Source: Lycorma delicatula (taxonomy: Eukaryota; Arthropoda; Insecta; Hemiptera; Fulgoridae). Taken from it: a stretch of 64,000 nt of DNA. The stretch covers positions 65,863,529-65,927,528 of the forward strand of contig NC_134456.1 of the NCBI RefSeq assembly GCF_047948215.1. Reading direction: 5' to 3'. Position numbers and translations under genes: made by a program. Positions 35,877 through 48,689 of the stretch are shown piece after piece. The notes below the pieces were generated by a model. The model did no database searches. It was not told where the DNA came from and worked only from the letters and a program-made list of their open reading frames with translations. Positions within the stretch are counted from its first letter, which is position 1. Each line of letters starts with the position of its first letter.

Positions 35877-36070
35877 TACCTCTATGGTGCGATGAATTAG
35901 CCTCTCAATACCCGGAGAGGCAACATTTACACTTTCAATAAAAAACACAACCCCAATTTACGGTCGATTATATTGAATATTTTATCAGTTATTACCCGGC
36001 CTGGAGGACAATGTTTAATGAGCTAATCTAGCCTAGAATCTAGAGGCTAATTAATCGCACCATAGAGGTA
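35877..36070. mobile_element. MITE with 29-base inverted ends and TA target site
   Basis: 35877-35905 and 36042-36070 are inverted repeats matching at 28 of 29 bases, beginning TACCTCTATGGTGCGAT. Both outer dinucleotides are TA, so the element proper is probably 35879-36068 with a TA target duplication, as in Tc1/mariner-type elements. It has no coding capacity. An inner hairpin (GCCTCTCAATACCCGGAGAGGC) lies next to the left repeat. Confidence 0.8.
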
Positions 36071-36560
36071 ATGTACAAATGTTTATATAATTGTTTTATT
36101 TTAATATTTAGACGCATTAGACAAATAATTTAATTTGAAGGTTTGTGTTTGTTGAATGAAAAGAATACATTTTTAATTTAATAACAATGTGTTCTACAGA
36201 AAGAAAGTAACAGTCTAGAAGAACTAATTTACATATGACAACTAGTTAAAAATAATACACTTGCTTCCATGATCGAACATGCAATACTTCGGTAGTTATT
36301 TTTAATTTTTAATGTAAATTGTATTTTTTTATTAGTACAAAGTATGAATTATTAAAAAAAATTCTGCGATTAAACTTTTATTTGCATTAAATAACATTTC
36401 AATATTAATTGTCAGGTTATATTAAGATTTAATTTTAAATATGTAGAATAGATAAAGAAATAAGTGAATAATCAGATCATAAATGCAAACCAAATCTGAG
36501 GTCAGCTAATCAAGAAAACAGCGTACAAATTATAAACACTTGACAAAATTATATATATAA

Positions 36561-36672
36561 GATATATATATATATATATATATATATAAATTTTATTTTC
36601 CTAATGTGAACGTTGCATGCAATCTGTTAAATTAGTGAATAATAAGCAACACCTCCCCACGACCAATGAGAT

Positions 36673-36713
<41 letters not shown>
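36561..36713. repeat. Microsatellites (TA)n and (AC)n(AT)n
   Basis: TA repeats at 36561-36588 and a compound AC/AT repeat at 36672-36713, just before a SINE copy. Confidence 0.9.
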
Positions 36714-36719
36714 GTATAT

Positions 36720-36910
36720 AAGTCTTGTACAGGCTACCATCAAAGTTCACTGGTATTCACTGTATGGTATTCAAATCCGTATAAAAGAAATTTGCTTTTA
36801 CTAAGATTCGAACCCTCCGAACCTTCGACTTCGAAAAACATGTGTGTGTTAACTCATAAAATTTAAATGATTTTTGATGACGAGTTTACCACTAGACCAG
36901 CCCGGTGGGC
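36720..36910 (-). repeat. tRNA-derived SINE family 1, copy d (3'-truncated)
   Basis: Minus strand: GCCCACCGGGCTGGTCTAGTGG (A box), an insertion, GGTTCGAATC (B box), then ACGGATTTGAATACCATACAG and part of the family middle, ending near the microsatellite. The GGAGGCTAAACA tail is missing. Confidence 0.7.
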
Positions 36911-39354
36911 TTTTGAGTCATTGTTTTTTTTTGAAGAGGAGGAGGAACCTCATTTACGGGTGCCTAGGCAGTGTCGGGCTCGCTAACAGGTTCCGGAAGA
37001 TCCTATTAAATGCGTATGTGTTCCTGCTCACTACGACTAAACCTGCACCAATGGCTACCTACCCTTCCTGGTACAGCTGGTGTGGTACAGCCATACTATA
37101 GCCGATTTAATTTTAAACATGATTTTGGTATAATTTTTCTGGAAAATTCTTTTAAATTCATCCAAAAATTAAGGGCACTCGAGCGAAGAATTTAAATATT
37201 TTGTATGACTGATTTATTTACATAAAGTTTTTATGTGTTTCCTAATTGGTTTAATGGAGTCTTTAATTTTCTATTGAACGGCAGTAATTTAATCTTAATA
37301 CATTTTATATTTTAATTTATGCTTTATTGATTTTTTATTATGTTTAGGTACTTTTCACTTCTTTTCGGAAGAAAATTTACTATTTTAGTTTCAAAAAGTT
37401 GTATAAGAATGTTTTCAAGAATGTATAGAATTACAGATTCTATAATTTTCCTCTGCTTTTAATACCTTTAAAATTTAATTTCTGACAATGAATGTAAATT
37501 ATAGTAGACTTACTATTTTTGGAGTGGTCTCTTTCCTGTATCTGATTTCCTTTAATTATTCTTAGATAATGGTTTGTAATTACGTTTTTAATTTTATTTA
37601 CTAAACAAGACTTCTTATTAATTTAAAAAAATGATTGCGGAAGTAGTTTGCAAGCTATTTTTTTCTTGTAGGTCATGCTAAAAGAAAAAAATAAATCCTA
37701 AAATTTTAACATTATTTAATTTATAGTAATTATTTTTTACGAGTAATAACATTATCTACTTATGAATTGAGCGTAATCTTTACTTTTAAAAGTTATTTTA
37801 TATATTTTCGATAGTTTATCAGATAATATAGTAATAATTAATAAATAAATAGCATGATAGTATTACCGGAATATTAAAAAAATAAAAATTTATAAATTAA
37901 AAATACAATAAAAGCTAAAAAGTTAAAAGCTATTAAAACTATTTAAAAAATAAGGGATAAAGCAATCCTGGAATTATTAAATAAAATTTTTAATCGATTG
38001 AGGTCACTTATTTATTTATAATCTTTTTCTTCCTTTTTTTAAATCAAATTATTATTGAATGTTGATTCTAAAAGGCAATGCGTATTTGCCAATACTTTGC
38101 CTTCTACTGATATACGACGTAGACGTGATACATGTAACAAATTCATCGCTTAACTAGTACAAGGCTGATTTATTAACAGAAGTTTAATTTTCTGGGACAA
38201 TTTAAAATTTACTGTTAAGTGATTTTCATATGTCAAGTTTAATTTGACTTAATATTTAAATTAAATATTAATAAAATAAAATTTTATTTTCTGAAAAAGC
38301 AGTTATTTGAAAATTTCCAAATTTTGGGCACAATAATTCTTTAGACAGTGTACGGTTCTTTCAGAGGAAGGTATTTTAAATGAAAAATATGTCATCTACA
38401 TAAGCAATTTACTAATATTTTATATACTTAAATTTATTTTTTTTAATTATAGCTTAGTTGTGGATTGTAATGGGGTACTAGAACATATTTGACATCATTC
38501 TGATATTTATAATATTTTTACACAAAATATCAATAAAATTCCTTGAAAAATTTGAAGTAAAATAAATTCTTATTTATAAGACTGAATTCCAGACAGCTTT
38601 AGCTCACGATTACGTTTGTCAAGATAGGTTTAATCCATTTTGCATTTCTTGAAAACCGCTTCTTTTCATTTGGATAGCGTTTTCGTTTACAGGACACCTA
38701 TATTACAAAAAATGAAATAAAATAAACTTAACAACAACTTAAAAATAAAGCCAACAACTTAAAAAATACCTTAAAATGTTAAAAATATGATATTCGATTA
38801 TTTAATTTTAGAATTTGTAACATCTTCTCCAAATAATATTGTAGCAGATACTTTTAATCTGGCCTCCATTTCAAAAAGTCGAAGTTTAAATTAGTCGAAC
38901 AAAATTATTTTTGCTCGATTCTAAACATCAATAAAAATAATGTGATTTTTCTGCTTCTTTTAAACATCCTAATTACTTGAAAGATTTTTTTGGGGTTTTT
39001 TATTAAAAAAATAAACATTTTTTTAAATAAGTAATAATAGAAAAATGTGTTTTATATAAATATTAAAATTCAAATTAATTCTTTTAAAAAAGATATTCAA
39101 ATTTGTTTTTGTTCTACAACCAGTACATTTACAATCGGCTCCTTAAGTGGAACCATAAGTAAATCCTTTGATAAGAAGCCCATGATAAGGGGTTCTTTAA
39201 GAACTCTCATAAGTAATTTGTAATAATAGTTATAAGTAAGAAGTAATCTTAAAGTCCATTAGAAAAAATATTTCTGCCAATAAAATAAAAAACCAGTTAA
39301 CAAATAAATAGTCAAACCTAAGAAAAATAGATTTGGCGTTGTTATTTATCAAAC
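36911..39354. other. Mostly AT-rich DNA with one GC-richer patch
   Basis: A GC-richer patch at about 36935-37100 (GTGCCTAGGCAGTGTCGGGC, ACCTTCCTGG-like runs) may be an unrecognised repeat or a LINE 5' UTR fragment. The rest to 39354 is AT-rich with no recognised gene. Confidence 0.35.
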
Positions 39355-42035
39355 TGTCATTCAAGTACATGGACACGTCAAGTATCATGGAGACGTTTCA
39401 ACCTTCTGACGTCCCTGCTGTTATCATGCAGATTGATTGCTAAGTAGTTGACGTGATTTCCAAGTCGTTGTTGGTACTTAACACTGCGCTGTCTCACAAC
39501 CTCACGAACCATCGGAAGCTTTAGATATTCATCATTCCGTGTGAACCATGGTGCGTCTGTAATTGTTCTCGTTACCTTGTTTTGGAAGCGTTGTATGATC
39601 TATGTTACTATTACTTGCTGTTCCCCACAACTCCACACCTGTCCAGATTGGTCGTAGGATAACCTTGTAGATCAGTACTTTATTGGACAACGTGAGGCGT
39701 GAGTTTCTCCGTAGAAACCAATGTAGTTCCTTATACTTCGCGTTTAGTTGTTTTCTTTTAATTCTCAAGTGACACTTCCAGGTCAAATGTTGATCTAGGT
39801 GAAGTCCTGGGTACCGCACACTCTCTGTTGGTGGGATCAAGACATCATTCATGTACACACTGGGACAGTCACCCTTTCGTGTGGCAAATATGACATGGTT
39901 TGATTTATCCTAATAAACGTTACTCTTCCATTTTTTCTTCCATGCGTAGACAAGGTCTAATGCCATTTGCAACTCCCGCGAGGCTAGGTCAGGGTCTTCG
40001 TTAACGGCAAGGATAACAGTGTCATCGGCAAATCTGGCGAAGATGCAATCTTCCAGGGTTGGAAAGTCCATTGTGAATATGGAATATAACGCAGGACCTA
40101 GTACAAAGCCCTGAGGTTCACCCGACCTGTCAAACAATTTCGATAACTCATCATTACGTCTTACCTGAGAGAAACGTCCTTCAAGATAATTTCGTAAGAC
40201 AAGGTAGTTAGGTTGAGGAAGTTTTAATTTTAATTTATAGAGCAAGCTAGGCAACCATACCTTATCAAAGACCTGTTGGAAGTCTAAGAATGCTGCCGAG
40301 CAGAATTTTCTTTCCTCCAGACATCCACTGATGATCTTGACGGGATTGTTTGACGGTGGAGTGGCTGTACCTGAACCCAAATTGGTGGTCCGGAGTTATC
40401 CTCTCAACCTCCGAAACTGGCCTGAATCCAACAAACCATAATTAAAATAACAAAAACTAAAAAAATAGATTATTTTTTCTATTAAGCCCGCGAAGTAACA
40501 GCTTTCAAACAATTTAGATACGACCGGTAAGAGGCTAATTGGCTTGTAAGAAGAAATCTCCTGTGCAGGTTTTCCTTTTTTCAAGATCATTACCACCTGC
40601 GATATCTTCCATTTTGCTGGAAAGTAAGACGTCCGCAGGACAGCGTTGAAGAGATTCTTAATGTACGTGATGCCTTTAAGGGATAGCATGACAAGCATTT
40701 TGTGCGTCACTAAGTCAAAACCCGGGGCTTTCTTTAGTCGCCTTCCCTGGTTGATTAATATCAGAAACTCCCTTGTTGAGATCGGTCTAATTGGAGAGCT
40801 GACTGGCATTGGGTTTAGAGAGCCCAAGTCTTTAATATCCTCGTCACTAGGACCCTCTTCATCGTGAGGTTGGAATGTGTCGCCTAAGTGTGAAGCAAAT
40901 GATTCAGGAAGTCCCTATAGGGCAGGAAGCGTACTTGTGGATCATTGTAGCCCCTTCGTAGCGTTACATTAAGTGCATTCCTCTGTATTCAGGTAAGAAA
41001 GATTTACGATGTATTCCTTGAATTTTTCGTCTCTGATAGCCTTCAACAACCTCCTCAGCCTCTGCACAGCCCTATTAAGAAGTGTTTTGTCTTCTGGCCT
41101 CCTGAATCGCTGCCAATTTCGTCAGAAACGCCGTTTTGAGCCAATTCGAAATATCACTTTTGTCGGACAAGTATTGTCTTTGATCGAGTGTACATCTTCA
41201 GGTGTAGATCGCTGTGCACCTTCCCTCATGACCGACTTTAGAAAGTATGTTGCATAGTCAATATCCTTAGGGGTATCGAGCGGAAATGGGTTAATCAGTT
41301 TCTCCCCGATCCAGTCCTGGTAAGATACCCGATCTGTTCGTTTCGTATGCAGGATAGGCCTCGTTTTCCTCCTCAGTACCGTCGTGCTCACTGTAAATAA
41401 AACGGGCGAGTGGTCCGATGTTGAATCATAACTGTTCTCTACCAGAGTATATGTAGATGATACACTTGAAGTGATAAAAAAGTCAAGTAAATCCGGGATC
41501 TTCGTTAAGTCCGTAGGCCAGTTTGTCGGCTGAAATCTCGAAACTACGTCCAGGCGTAAATTTTCAACACGCACCTCATCAACATCTTCTCCCTGCTGGT
41601 TGTCAACCGAGAACCCGACAACGGGTCTTTCGCGTTCCCTCTAGCGATAAACCTAGAACCTAGCGTTGCAATGTATTCGGAGAAGAACTCGTTAGTTATA
41701 TTATGGCGCAGAGAACAGTACTGTATGGCGTACAGTCTTATAGGTCCCAATCAGTTTGTAACTTCAACCGTGGTTGCCTGAATCTGGTTAGTGCAGAAAC
41801 CTGGACGTTGGTGATGCCTCAGAAAATCCCTAATCAGTGTCGCAGTTTCCCCATGGGCACTCCCGTCTGGGTCATTTGTTACATACACCGAGAAACCGTG
41901 AAGCTGAATGCAATTCCGGTCGTAAAGGGCGTCTCTGATACTAGTATTACGTCCAGAGAATTGGTAATAGCCATAATTTCTATTTCTTCCCGCCTAGAAA
42001 GTAGGCCGTTAATTCAGAAAGTTCAGCTCTGCTGT
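39355..42035 (-). pseudogene. Jockey-clade LINE ORF2 (endonuclease to RT end), broken
   Basis: In order on the minus strand: endonuclease start (LNGLLSRREEIE, VILVSET) near 41900-42010, an endonuclease C-terminal block with STSDHSPVLF near 41400, and a linker. RT follows in 40827-40396 (KKAPGFDLVTHKML, SYKPISLLPVVSKLFE) and in 40380-39910 (AAFLDFQQVFDKVW, FARFADDTVILAV). The thumb region is in 39858-39532 (RRNSRLTLSNKVLIYK, LRPIWTGVELWGTAS), and the tail ends near 39357. At least six frame changes or stops; gag is absent, so it is probably 5'-truncated. The nearest relatives in the window are the fragments at 29.6 and 59.8 kb. Confidence 0.8.
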
Positions 42036-44100
42036 ACTTGCGTTTTGGCACTTCTTGGAACCTTTTATTTTCATATTTTAATATTAGCTTTAAAATTTCT
42101 CTTTCTCTTATAATTTCTTCAGTTCTTTTAAGTCTTCTTGAACTTGTATTAACCATTTGCCTTTAGTTTTTTTTACTTCGGAAGAAATCAAAGATTTGTT
42201 TAGTCAGTCTACTGTTATTCATTCTAAATAAATGGGAGTAAAATGCAATTCGTCCTTATCGTGAATGACAGTTTTTCAATTTTAGTATAAAGCTTTTTAT
42301 TAGGAATTAATTTTACTTGATTATTTTGAAATTTAGAATCTAAAATTTTTCTTATATTCGCTTTTATTTTTTATTATTAATTTTATATCTAAAAAACAAA
42401 AATCTTGAGAAAAACTTAAGTTTTTGTGCTCGCTCACCTCTCCACATCTTTTGTATGTTGGTGTTAAAATAATTAAGTTATATGTTAAAAGAAGAATAGA
42501 GAAATATTGAACTATGATGACGTCTTCCAATACGTAAGTAAGTTCGATTATTTAAGTAAAAAAGTAATAGTGATTATTCTGAAATCTTATGGATTTAGAA
42601 TCAGAAATTGACTTTTGAAATCGTGAACCTTTTGTTAAGAAAAAGGTGCATTTTGTGATACTAATATCACATCGGAAATTTCTAATAAGGGAGTAAAACA
42701 AAGCTTTGTTACCATTAATTTTTAATCTTTATCATTAAATAATAATGAGGGCTAGTATTTGATTAAAACGAGAACGAATTAATTCTTATATAGTGTATTT
42801 TATTTTTTTATTTGACTTTCTTAATTCCATGATTGAGTGTTGCTAGCTATTTAAAAACAAAACTATAACTATTCTGTACAGAATATAAACTCTACTAGAA
42901 GATATGAAATGATAGGAAATGCTGATAAAATGAATGCAATGAAAATAAATAAAAAAAAAGATGTAAATCTACCTATGGAGGAGGGAAGTAGTGAGTTGAA
43001 TTGATGAGGATAATTATTTAGGTGCGCGATTCATCAGAGATTTGTGACTGTCGAAGAGATTGTTAGGCTTGAATAAATAAATATTAAGAAACTAAATAAA
43101 AATTTAAATCCTCCAACGATAATAGAAAACTGGAAAAAAGATTATTTGAGAATCTGGAACAGTAATAATGGAATTATTCTTTGTCAATCAGTGATCTGTA
43201 TGTTGGGAGAAAACTTTTGATTGGTTTTGGAAAAAACTTTTGGTTTTTGAAATGTGATATCTAAAATGGATGTGTGCTGTTAGTACAACGGAGTGCGGAG
43301 TGACTATACAAAAAAATGATTAAATAGGAAATAAGACTTGCAAAGAGAGCTAAGCATCAAAGGGAACATGCCATATAAAAGGTCGCAGAGAATAATTTTT
43401 TCCTGTGGTCTTTCATTATTAAAATATTTAATTGTTAATAAATTAAAATTTTCTGGTTAGAAACTGCATATACAGTACTTTTAAAAGTAGGATGGAGCCC
43501 ATCGAAAGATAGAAACCTGGCAATATTCGTCCAATAGCACTTGTCAGATAAGTCAGAGTGCATTACTCAATACAGTGGCGCTTATTAAACCGATGTATTA
43601 TGTTGGCAATGTATCTATAGTATCCTTTATTTTTACGATATAACTCTTCCTACTAAAAATTACACTCAGTCACCACCTTACATTGAGTTTTATTAAAGAC
43701 TCGACATAGATGTGTTTTAATTTAAAGAGTTAATTTCCTAGTAGTACACCGATGGGAATATCACATGTGGTATTCGCATCGGTGGCATCCTGATTGCGGC
43801 AAGAATAAGGTTGAGAGATGCATTTTTCCGAGGTTCTGAAGATGACCTCCGGTAAAACCCATAAGTTCTAGGTACGGAGGGGGTGGCATAGCGACCGAAA
43901 CCACCACATGGAGGGTGTCTTCTCCTTCGGAGTCAGGATGGAAACACTAATCACCTTACATTTTTTAATAGTTATGCTATAACAATTGGAATTATTAAGG
44001 GTTATTTATTTTCAATTTTCTTTTGTCTGTATATATATATATAAAAGCTAAATAAGTTAGAAAATTATCTAAATTAATAGAAAATTTTCTAATGCAATTC
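42036..44100. other. AT-rich DNA with a GC-rich island
   Basis: The only striking feature is a GC-rich island at about 43740-43970 that starts with a hairpin (43747-43784). The short frame near 43495-43560 (KPGNIRPIALVR) vaguely resembles a LINE RT block. Nothing else was recognised. Confidence 0.4.
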
Positions 44101-44104
44101 ATTA

Positions 44105-45435
44105 GGTCACCAACTAAAAAAAAATAACAATACGAAAGCAGAAAACCTCGAGGTTGTAAAGCATGAAAACCTCGATGTTTTCAAGATGTAGTACTTTATC
44201 AAGACAAACCACAAATGACAAAAAACAACACCAGCAAACACCTATAAAACTATAAAAGTGTGTTTGCCTGAAGACAAACACAATTGACAAAACTGAATAT
44301 GGTTTTGATGACTTTAATAAATTTAATAAATCCATTCAATTTACAATAAAAAAGGAAAAAATGAACTAAATTTTTTGGATATGACTGTGAGGTATTGTGA
44401 TGGCATAATTAATACCATTTGGTATAATAAGCCAACAGCTTCTGGAAGGTATTTGAATTATTTGTCTGCCCAGCCGATTACTCATAAAAAGGCTTTAGTG
44501 GTTGGTTTGGTAGATAAAGCTTTGTGTTTTACGGATCCTAAAGAAACACCGATAATAATTAAAACATTTAGAGAGTTGCTTTTGGAAAATTACTATCCTA
44601 AAAGTTTTACTGATAAAATTGTGAAGTCTAGAGTTCATAGGCTATACAATACGTTTTCTTATAAAAAAGGAGAATATGAAAAAGAATTTCATATGTTCCT
44701 GATTTGTATGAAAATATTCAATCTGTTTTTAAAAATAAACTGATGATGGCACATAGTAGGCACAATACGATTGGTAACATTTTCCCAAAATTAAAGGCGT
44801 CAACAAAGAAGAAAAATCAGTCTAATGTTGTGTACAATATACCGTGTAGTGGTTGTTCTGCATGTTATATTGGACAAACATTCCACTATTTAAAAAAAAG
44901 AATTGAGGCACATAAATATAGGAAAAATGAAATTATGGCATTGAATAAGCATGAAAGAGCCAAAAAACATAAATTTGATTTTGATAAAGAAAAAATTTCA
45001 GAAAGGGAATCTAATTTCGTAAAAAAAAATATATTGGAGATGAACCATATTAAAATTCTATAAATAATAGAACGGACATATCTGATTTAAGTATTATATA
45101 TGCTAATGTTTTTTAAATTAATAGACAAAAATGGGTTGTATATTATTGGTTTTGGTTTTTTTTGTGTAGTTTAGGTTTTTTAATTTAGGATTTGTAGTTT
45201 TTGTCTGGGTTGTAACTTAATGTTATCATTGGAATGGTGGTGGCAGTGTCTATGAAAATGATAACATTTTTAGTAGTGGGGGTTTTGGTTTTTATTAGAT
45301 TAGGTGGTGGGGGTTTATAGATGTTTGCTGGTGTTTTTTGTCATTTGCGGTTTGTCTTGATAAAGTCCTACATCTTGGACGAAACGTCCAGGTTTTCTGC
45401 TTTTGTTTTGTTATTTTATTTTTTGGTTGTTGACG
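44105..45435 (+). mobile_element. Penelope-like element fragment with inverted flanks
   Basis: The coding part at 44260-45063 encodes the end of a Penelope-type RT and a GIY-YIG endonuclease. The flanks 44108-44255 and 45303-45432 are inverted, diverged copies of one sequence (AAAGCAGAAAACCT, TTTATCAAGACAAACC, AATGACAAAAAACA). Terminal repeats in odd orientations with 5' truncation are usual for Penelope-like elements. Confidence 0.75.
44260..45063 (+). pseudogene. Penelope-like RT C-terminus plus GIY-YIG endonuclease
   Basis: The open frame from about 44260 gives FNKSIQFTIKKEKNELNFLD, IWYNKPTASGRYLNYLSAQP and KTFRELLLENYYP, the post-active-site part of Penelope-type RT. A frame change near 44700 leads into 44704-45063. 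That frame holds NVVYNIPCSGCSACYIGQT, then LKKRIEAHK, LNKHERAKKHKFDF and FVKKNILEM. IPC-X2-C followed by YIGQT is the Penelope form of the GIY-YIG nuclease, which nicks target DNA. The catalytic RT aspartates lie upstream and are missing here. Confidence 0.8.
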
Positions 45436-47263
45436 TAATGAATTGAATTAGAAAATTTTTTATTAATTTGGATCATTTCTAACTTATTTAGTTTTTTGTG
45501 TTTGTCTAATCAAAGAATAGAGTTCAGTTATTATTTCTTTCATATATATATATATATATATGAAAGAATGTTTGTGTGTACATTAGCCTTTTATACAGAT
45601 GTACAGTTTTATTTCAATCTTGGTGAAATTTTTCGCACTGACAGTTCCAAACAAAAGAAAAATTGTTATATAAATTTCATTTTGATATAACTATCTCCAT
45701 CCACCTTTTCAATCGCTCAATGTAGCCTCTAACCAACCTCAAATTTTGCGATTAAGTTTACAAAAATATAGCAAGAAAGTAAATTAAATTCGTTACTGTG
45801 GAAATCGATGATTTTTGAAAAAATAATGATAATAATGATGATTTTCGAATAGCAGAACAATTAGAAATGGAATATAGTAATAGTGGGAAACTAATTAGGC
45901 TATCATATCATATTAATATATCCTCACTCAGTCACGCAAACCTTTTTTTTTTCAAGGAAGCAAATAGGCTACAAAAAAAACAACCGATGTTAATTTTTGC
46001 CAAAAAAGAAGAAATTATGTAATTTTTAAAAATGCAATTATGCAGTTTTACCAGTGAAACGTGTAAATTTCTTTATTTCACGAGTACTACTGTATCGATT
46101 TTCTTGAATTTATTTACCGACTATTCCAGGAAAAGTACGGTATTACTTTCGGTAGCGTGGTGGAAAATTAATTTTCTTTACGTTTTGAGGTATGAGGTGT
46201 ACGAAAATAGCGTTTATTTAAATGTGGTTTCCTTGTATATATATATATATATATATATATATTTTATAGGCTTATGTATTAAATTTCGTTGCTTTAAAAT
46301 TTTCAAAACAAGATTAATTTCATTGAAATTTCAGATACTAGTGAATCTGAAGTTATGCATATGAAAATTTGATGATGACTAGTTGAGTCGTTCTTGAGTT
46401 ACGCTCAATTTAAGGTCGAAAAATTTTGAGCGGGGCGTGTTAGAAGCGTGGTTCGTTATGATGTTGCAAGTTGGATTGTTGACGTTTCTTTATCTGAGGT
46501 ATCTGTTTTTAGGAATATTGTTCGGTGTATTCATGTAGCGTTAATAACTTTGAGAGTCATGATGCCTGGTATGTGTTTGAGTGGAGTAAAAGGAAACAAA
46601 ATAAAATAACGCATCTGCCTTGTTGAATTTTTTTTATAGGCTACATTTTTTTAGTGCGGGTGCGAATTCGCGGGTAGCTACCGCTCCTATTAAAAATACT
46701 ATACAGTATTTTATAGTATGATGCGTTATACATATGTCAAAATGTCTTTTTGTATTTTACTAACTGTTAAAATACAAAATAACAATACAATATAACAATA
46801 CAAAATACAAAAGTACATATAAACTTATATGTTCATTTAAAAAATATAAATCGTAGATCCTTTTGTACAACTAAAATTTCATCCACTTTCACGACATATA
46901 TATATTCAACTCTCCTATTTTTCTTAGTTTGACCTGTGTTGTTTTATTTTTATTTGAATTATATTTTATTACAAAATATTAATTTATCTTCATTGCAAAA
47001 CTTAACCACTCACTTAAATGTTAATTACAGAAAATTTATTTTAATTAAGATTCTTTAATAAATTGCTAATTAGAATTTAAAATTGTTACTGTGTGTAACA
47101 AATGTGCAATAAAAGAAAAAGAAAATTTGTAAATAAATATCTTAATTTACAATTAAACAATTTATTTATTTATAATAAATACTAAAAATAATTTAATATT
47201 TCTTTACATTTTTGAATGCATCACACGGCAGCTGTTAGTAAAATGTATAAATTATGTATTTTT
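45436..47263. other. AT-rich DNA, probably with non-coding repeats
   Basis: (AT)n runs at 45541-45562 and 46236-46262. The stretch around 46010-46690 (GAGTCGTTCTTGAGTTACGC, GCGGGTAGCTACCGC) has the look of a non-autonomous transposon but no second copy here. The 110-codon frame at 46032-46364 runs through the microsatellite and is not thought to be a gene. Confidence 0.35.
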
Positions 47264-47959
47264 ACTTCCTTGTAAGAAGTAAAGAAAGTATTGTAATCGC
47301 GAAAAATTTCAGTTTTTAGATTTCAACGAAAATATCCATTTTGACCATCCCTGAATCCATTTTTACAAGTTTCGGCGTGACGTCTGTACTTACGTACGTA
47401 CGTACATATGTATCTCGCATAACTCAAAAACGATTAGCCATAGGATGTTAAAATTTTGGATTTAGGACTGTCATAACATGTAGTTGTGCACCTCCCCTTT
47501 TGATTGCAATCGACTGGATCAAAAGTGTCCAAAAAAGCCAAAAATCCAAAAGATTTTGATATTGGAATTTTTCTTAACTACAGTAATAAGCCCACATTGA
47601 GAACTTTTCAACGATATATCATAAGTGGTTTTTAATTTCATTGTTTCCAGTGTTATAGCCGAATAAAAGTCTAATTAATGAAATATTTGGATCTTAGGGA
47701 AGGCACATCGGTTCGAATCAGACTTTATCTCCTCTTTTTTAAATTTAAATATATTGATTTATTAATATATTTAAATTTAAAAATACATATTTAAAAATTA
47801 ACCTCTCATTGTAAAAAAAAATTACGATGAATAACAATTCATCGTAACAAAAAAAATAACACTAAAAAAATATTAGAAGTTATTAATGAAATAAAATTTT
47901 ATGTACTTTTCATTTAAAAAAAAATGTGTTTATGTAATTTAATAGGCGTACAAGGAAGT
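47264..47959 (+). mobile_element. Non-autonomous DNA transposon-like repeat, copy 2
   Basis: It starts ACTTCCTTGTAAGAAGTAAAG and ends TACAAGGAAGT, giving perfect 11-base inverted ends. It is longer than copy 1 (21364-21997) by an internal segment around 47540-47620 (TTGATATTGG, AATAAGCCCACATTGAGAAC). The two copies share about 25 further bases past the right end (GTCCAC-ATCAGATTTT). No coding capacity. Confidence 0.75.
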
Positions 47960-47984
47960 CATGTAGTGTCCACATCAGATTTTT

Positions 47985-48689
47985 TCTTTGGGACTAATTA
48001 ATTTATGAGATAATTCTCTTTAAAGCTTGTACATACTAAATATTTCATAGCAGACTTCTATAAATGGAAATTAAACTCTTTAGAAGCATTAAGGGTGAGG
48101 CATATAGATTATATGAAATGTATAATATAAGATAGATTATATATACAGAGAATTTTTTGAACAGAACTGATAAAATAGGAGTTAGGTCGTTTAGATAATG
48201 AGTGAAAAATTAACGGCATTGAAATTATAAAGGTTGATCTAGGAAACGTTGGCTGAAAGCAGTAAAAGAGGTGTCCAAAAAAGAAAAAATTCCATATGAT
48301 GATCATCTGGAGCATTCATCTTCCGGCTAAGGATAGTGGATATGACGATAAGATATTGAAGAAGAGAGAGGAAGTGAGACCTCCCGGTTATGAACCTGAA
48401 TTGCCTGCTTTAAGATAACGCAGGTATATTAATTCTTCAGAGTAAATTTATATCTGTTTAATGGACCGATCATTATTTGTATGAAGTAAAGAAATTGATC
48501 ATAACTCCATAAATCTTGCTTTGAGTATTTCTGTGTGAAGAGGTCTGTTACTGTAGGGAAAAAGATTTCCAAGTTTGTTTCCTTAATATTTTTCAACAAA
48601 ATATACTGTTTATACTGTTTTCTTCAAACAGTTTTTCAGCTATTGCCGAGTCTGGGTATGTGTGAATAAGCAAATGCAATTACCGATAC
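47985..48689. other. Intergenic DNA, nothing recognised
   Basis: AT-rich with no readable coding homology. Confidence 0.4.

Noticed and set aside
46032..46364. 110-codon frame with a run of Tyr-Ile
   Set aside because: It reads through an (AT)n microsatellite and has no recognisable domain.
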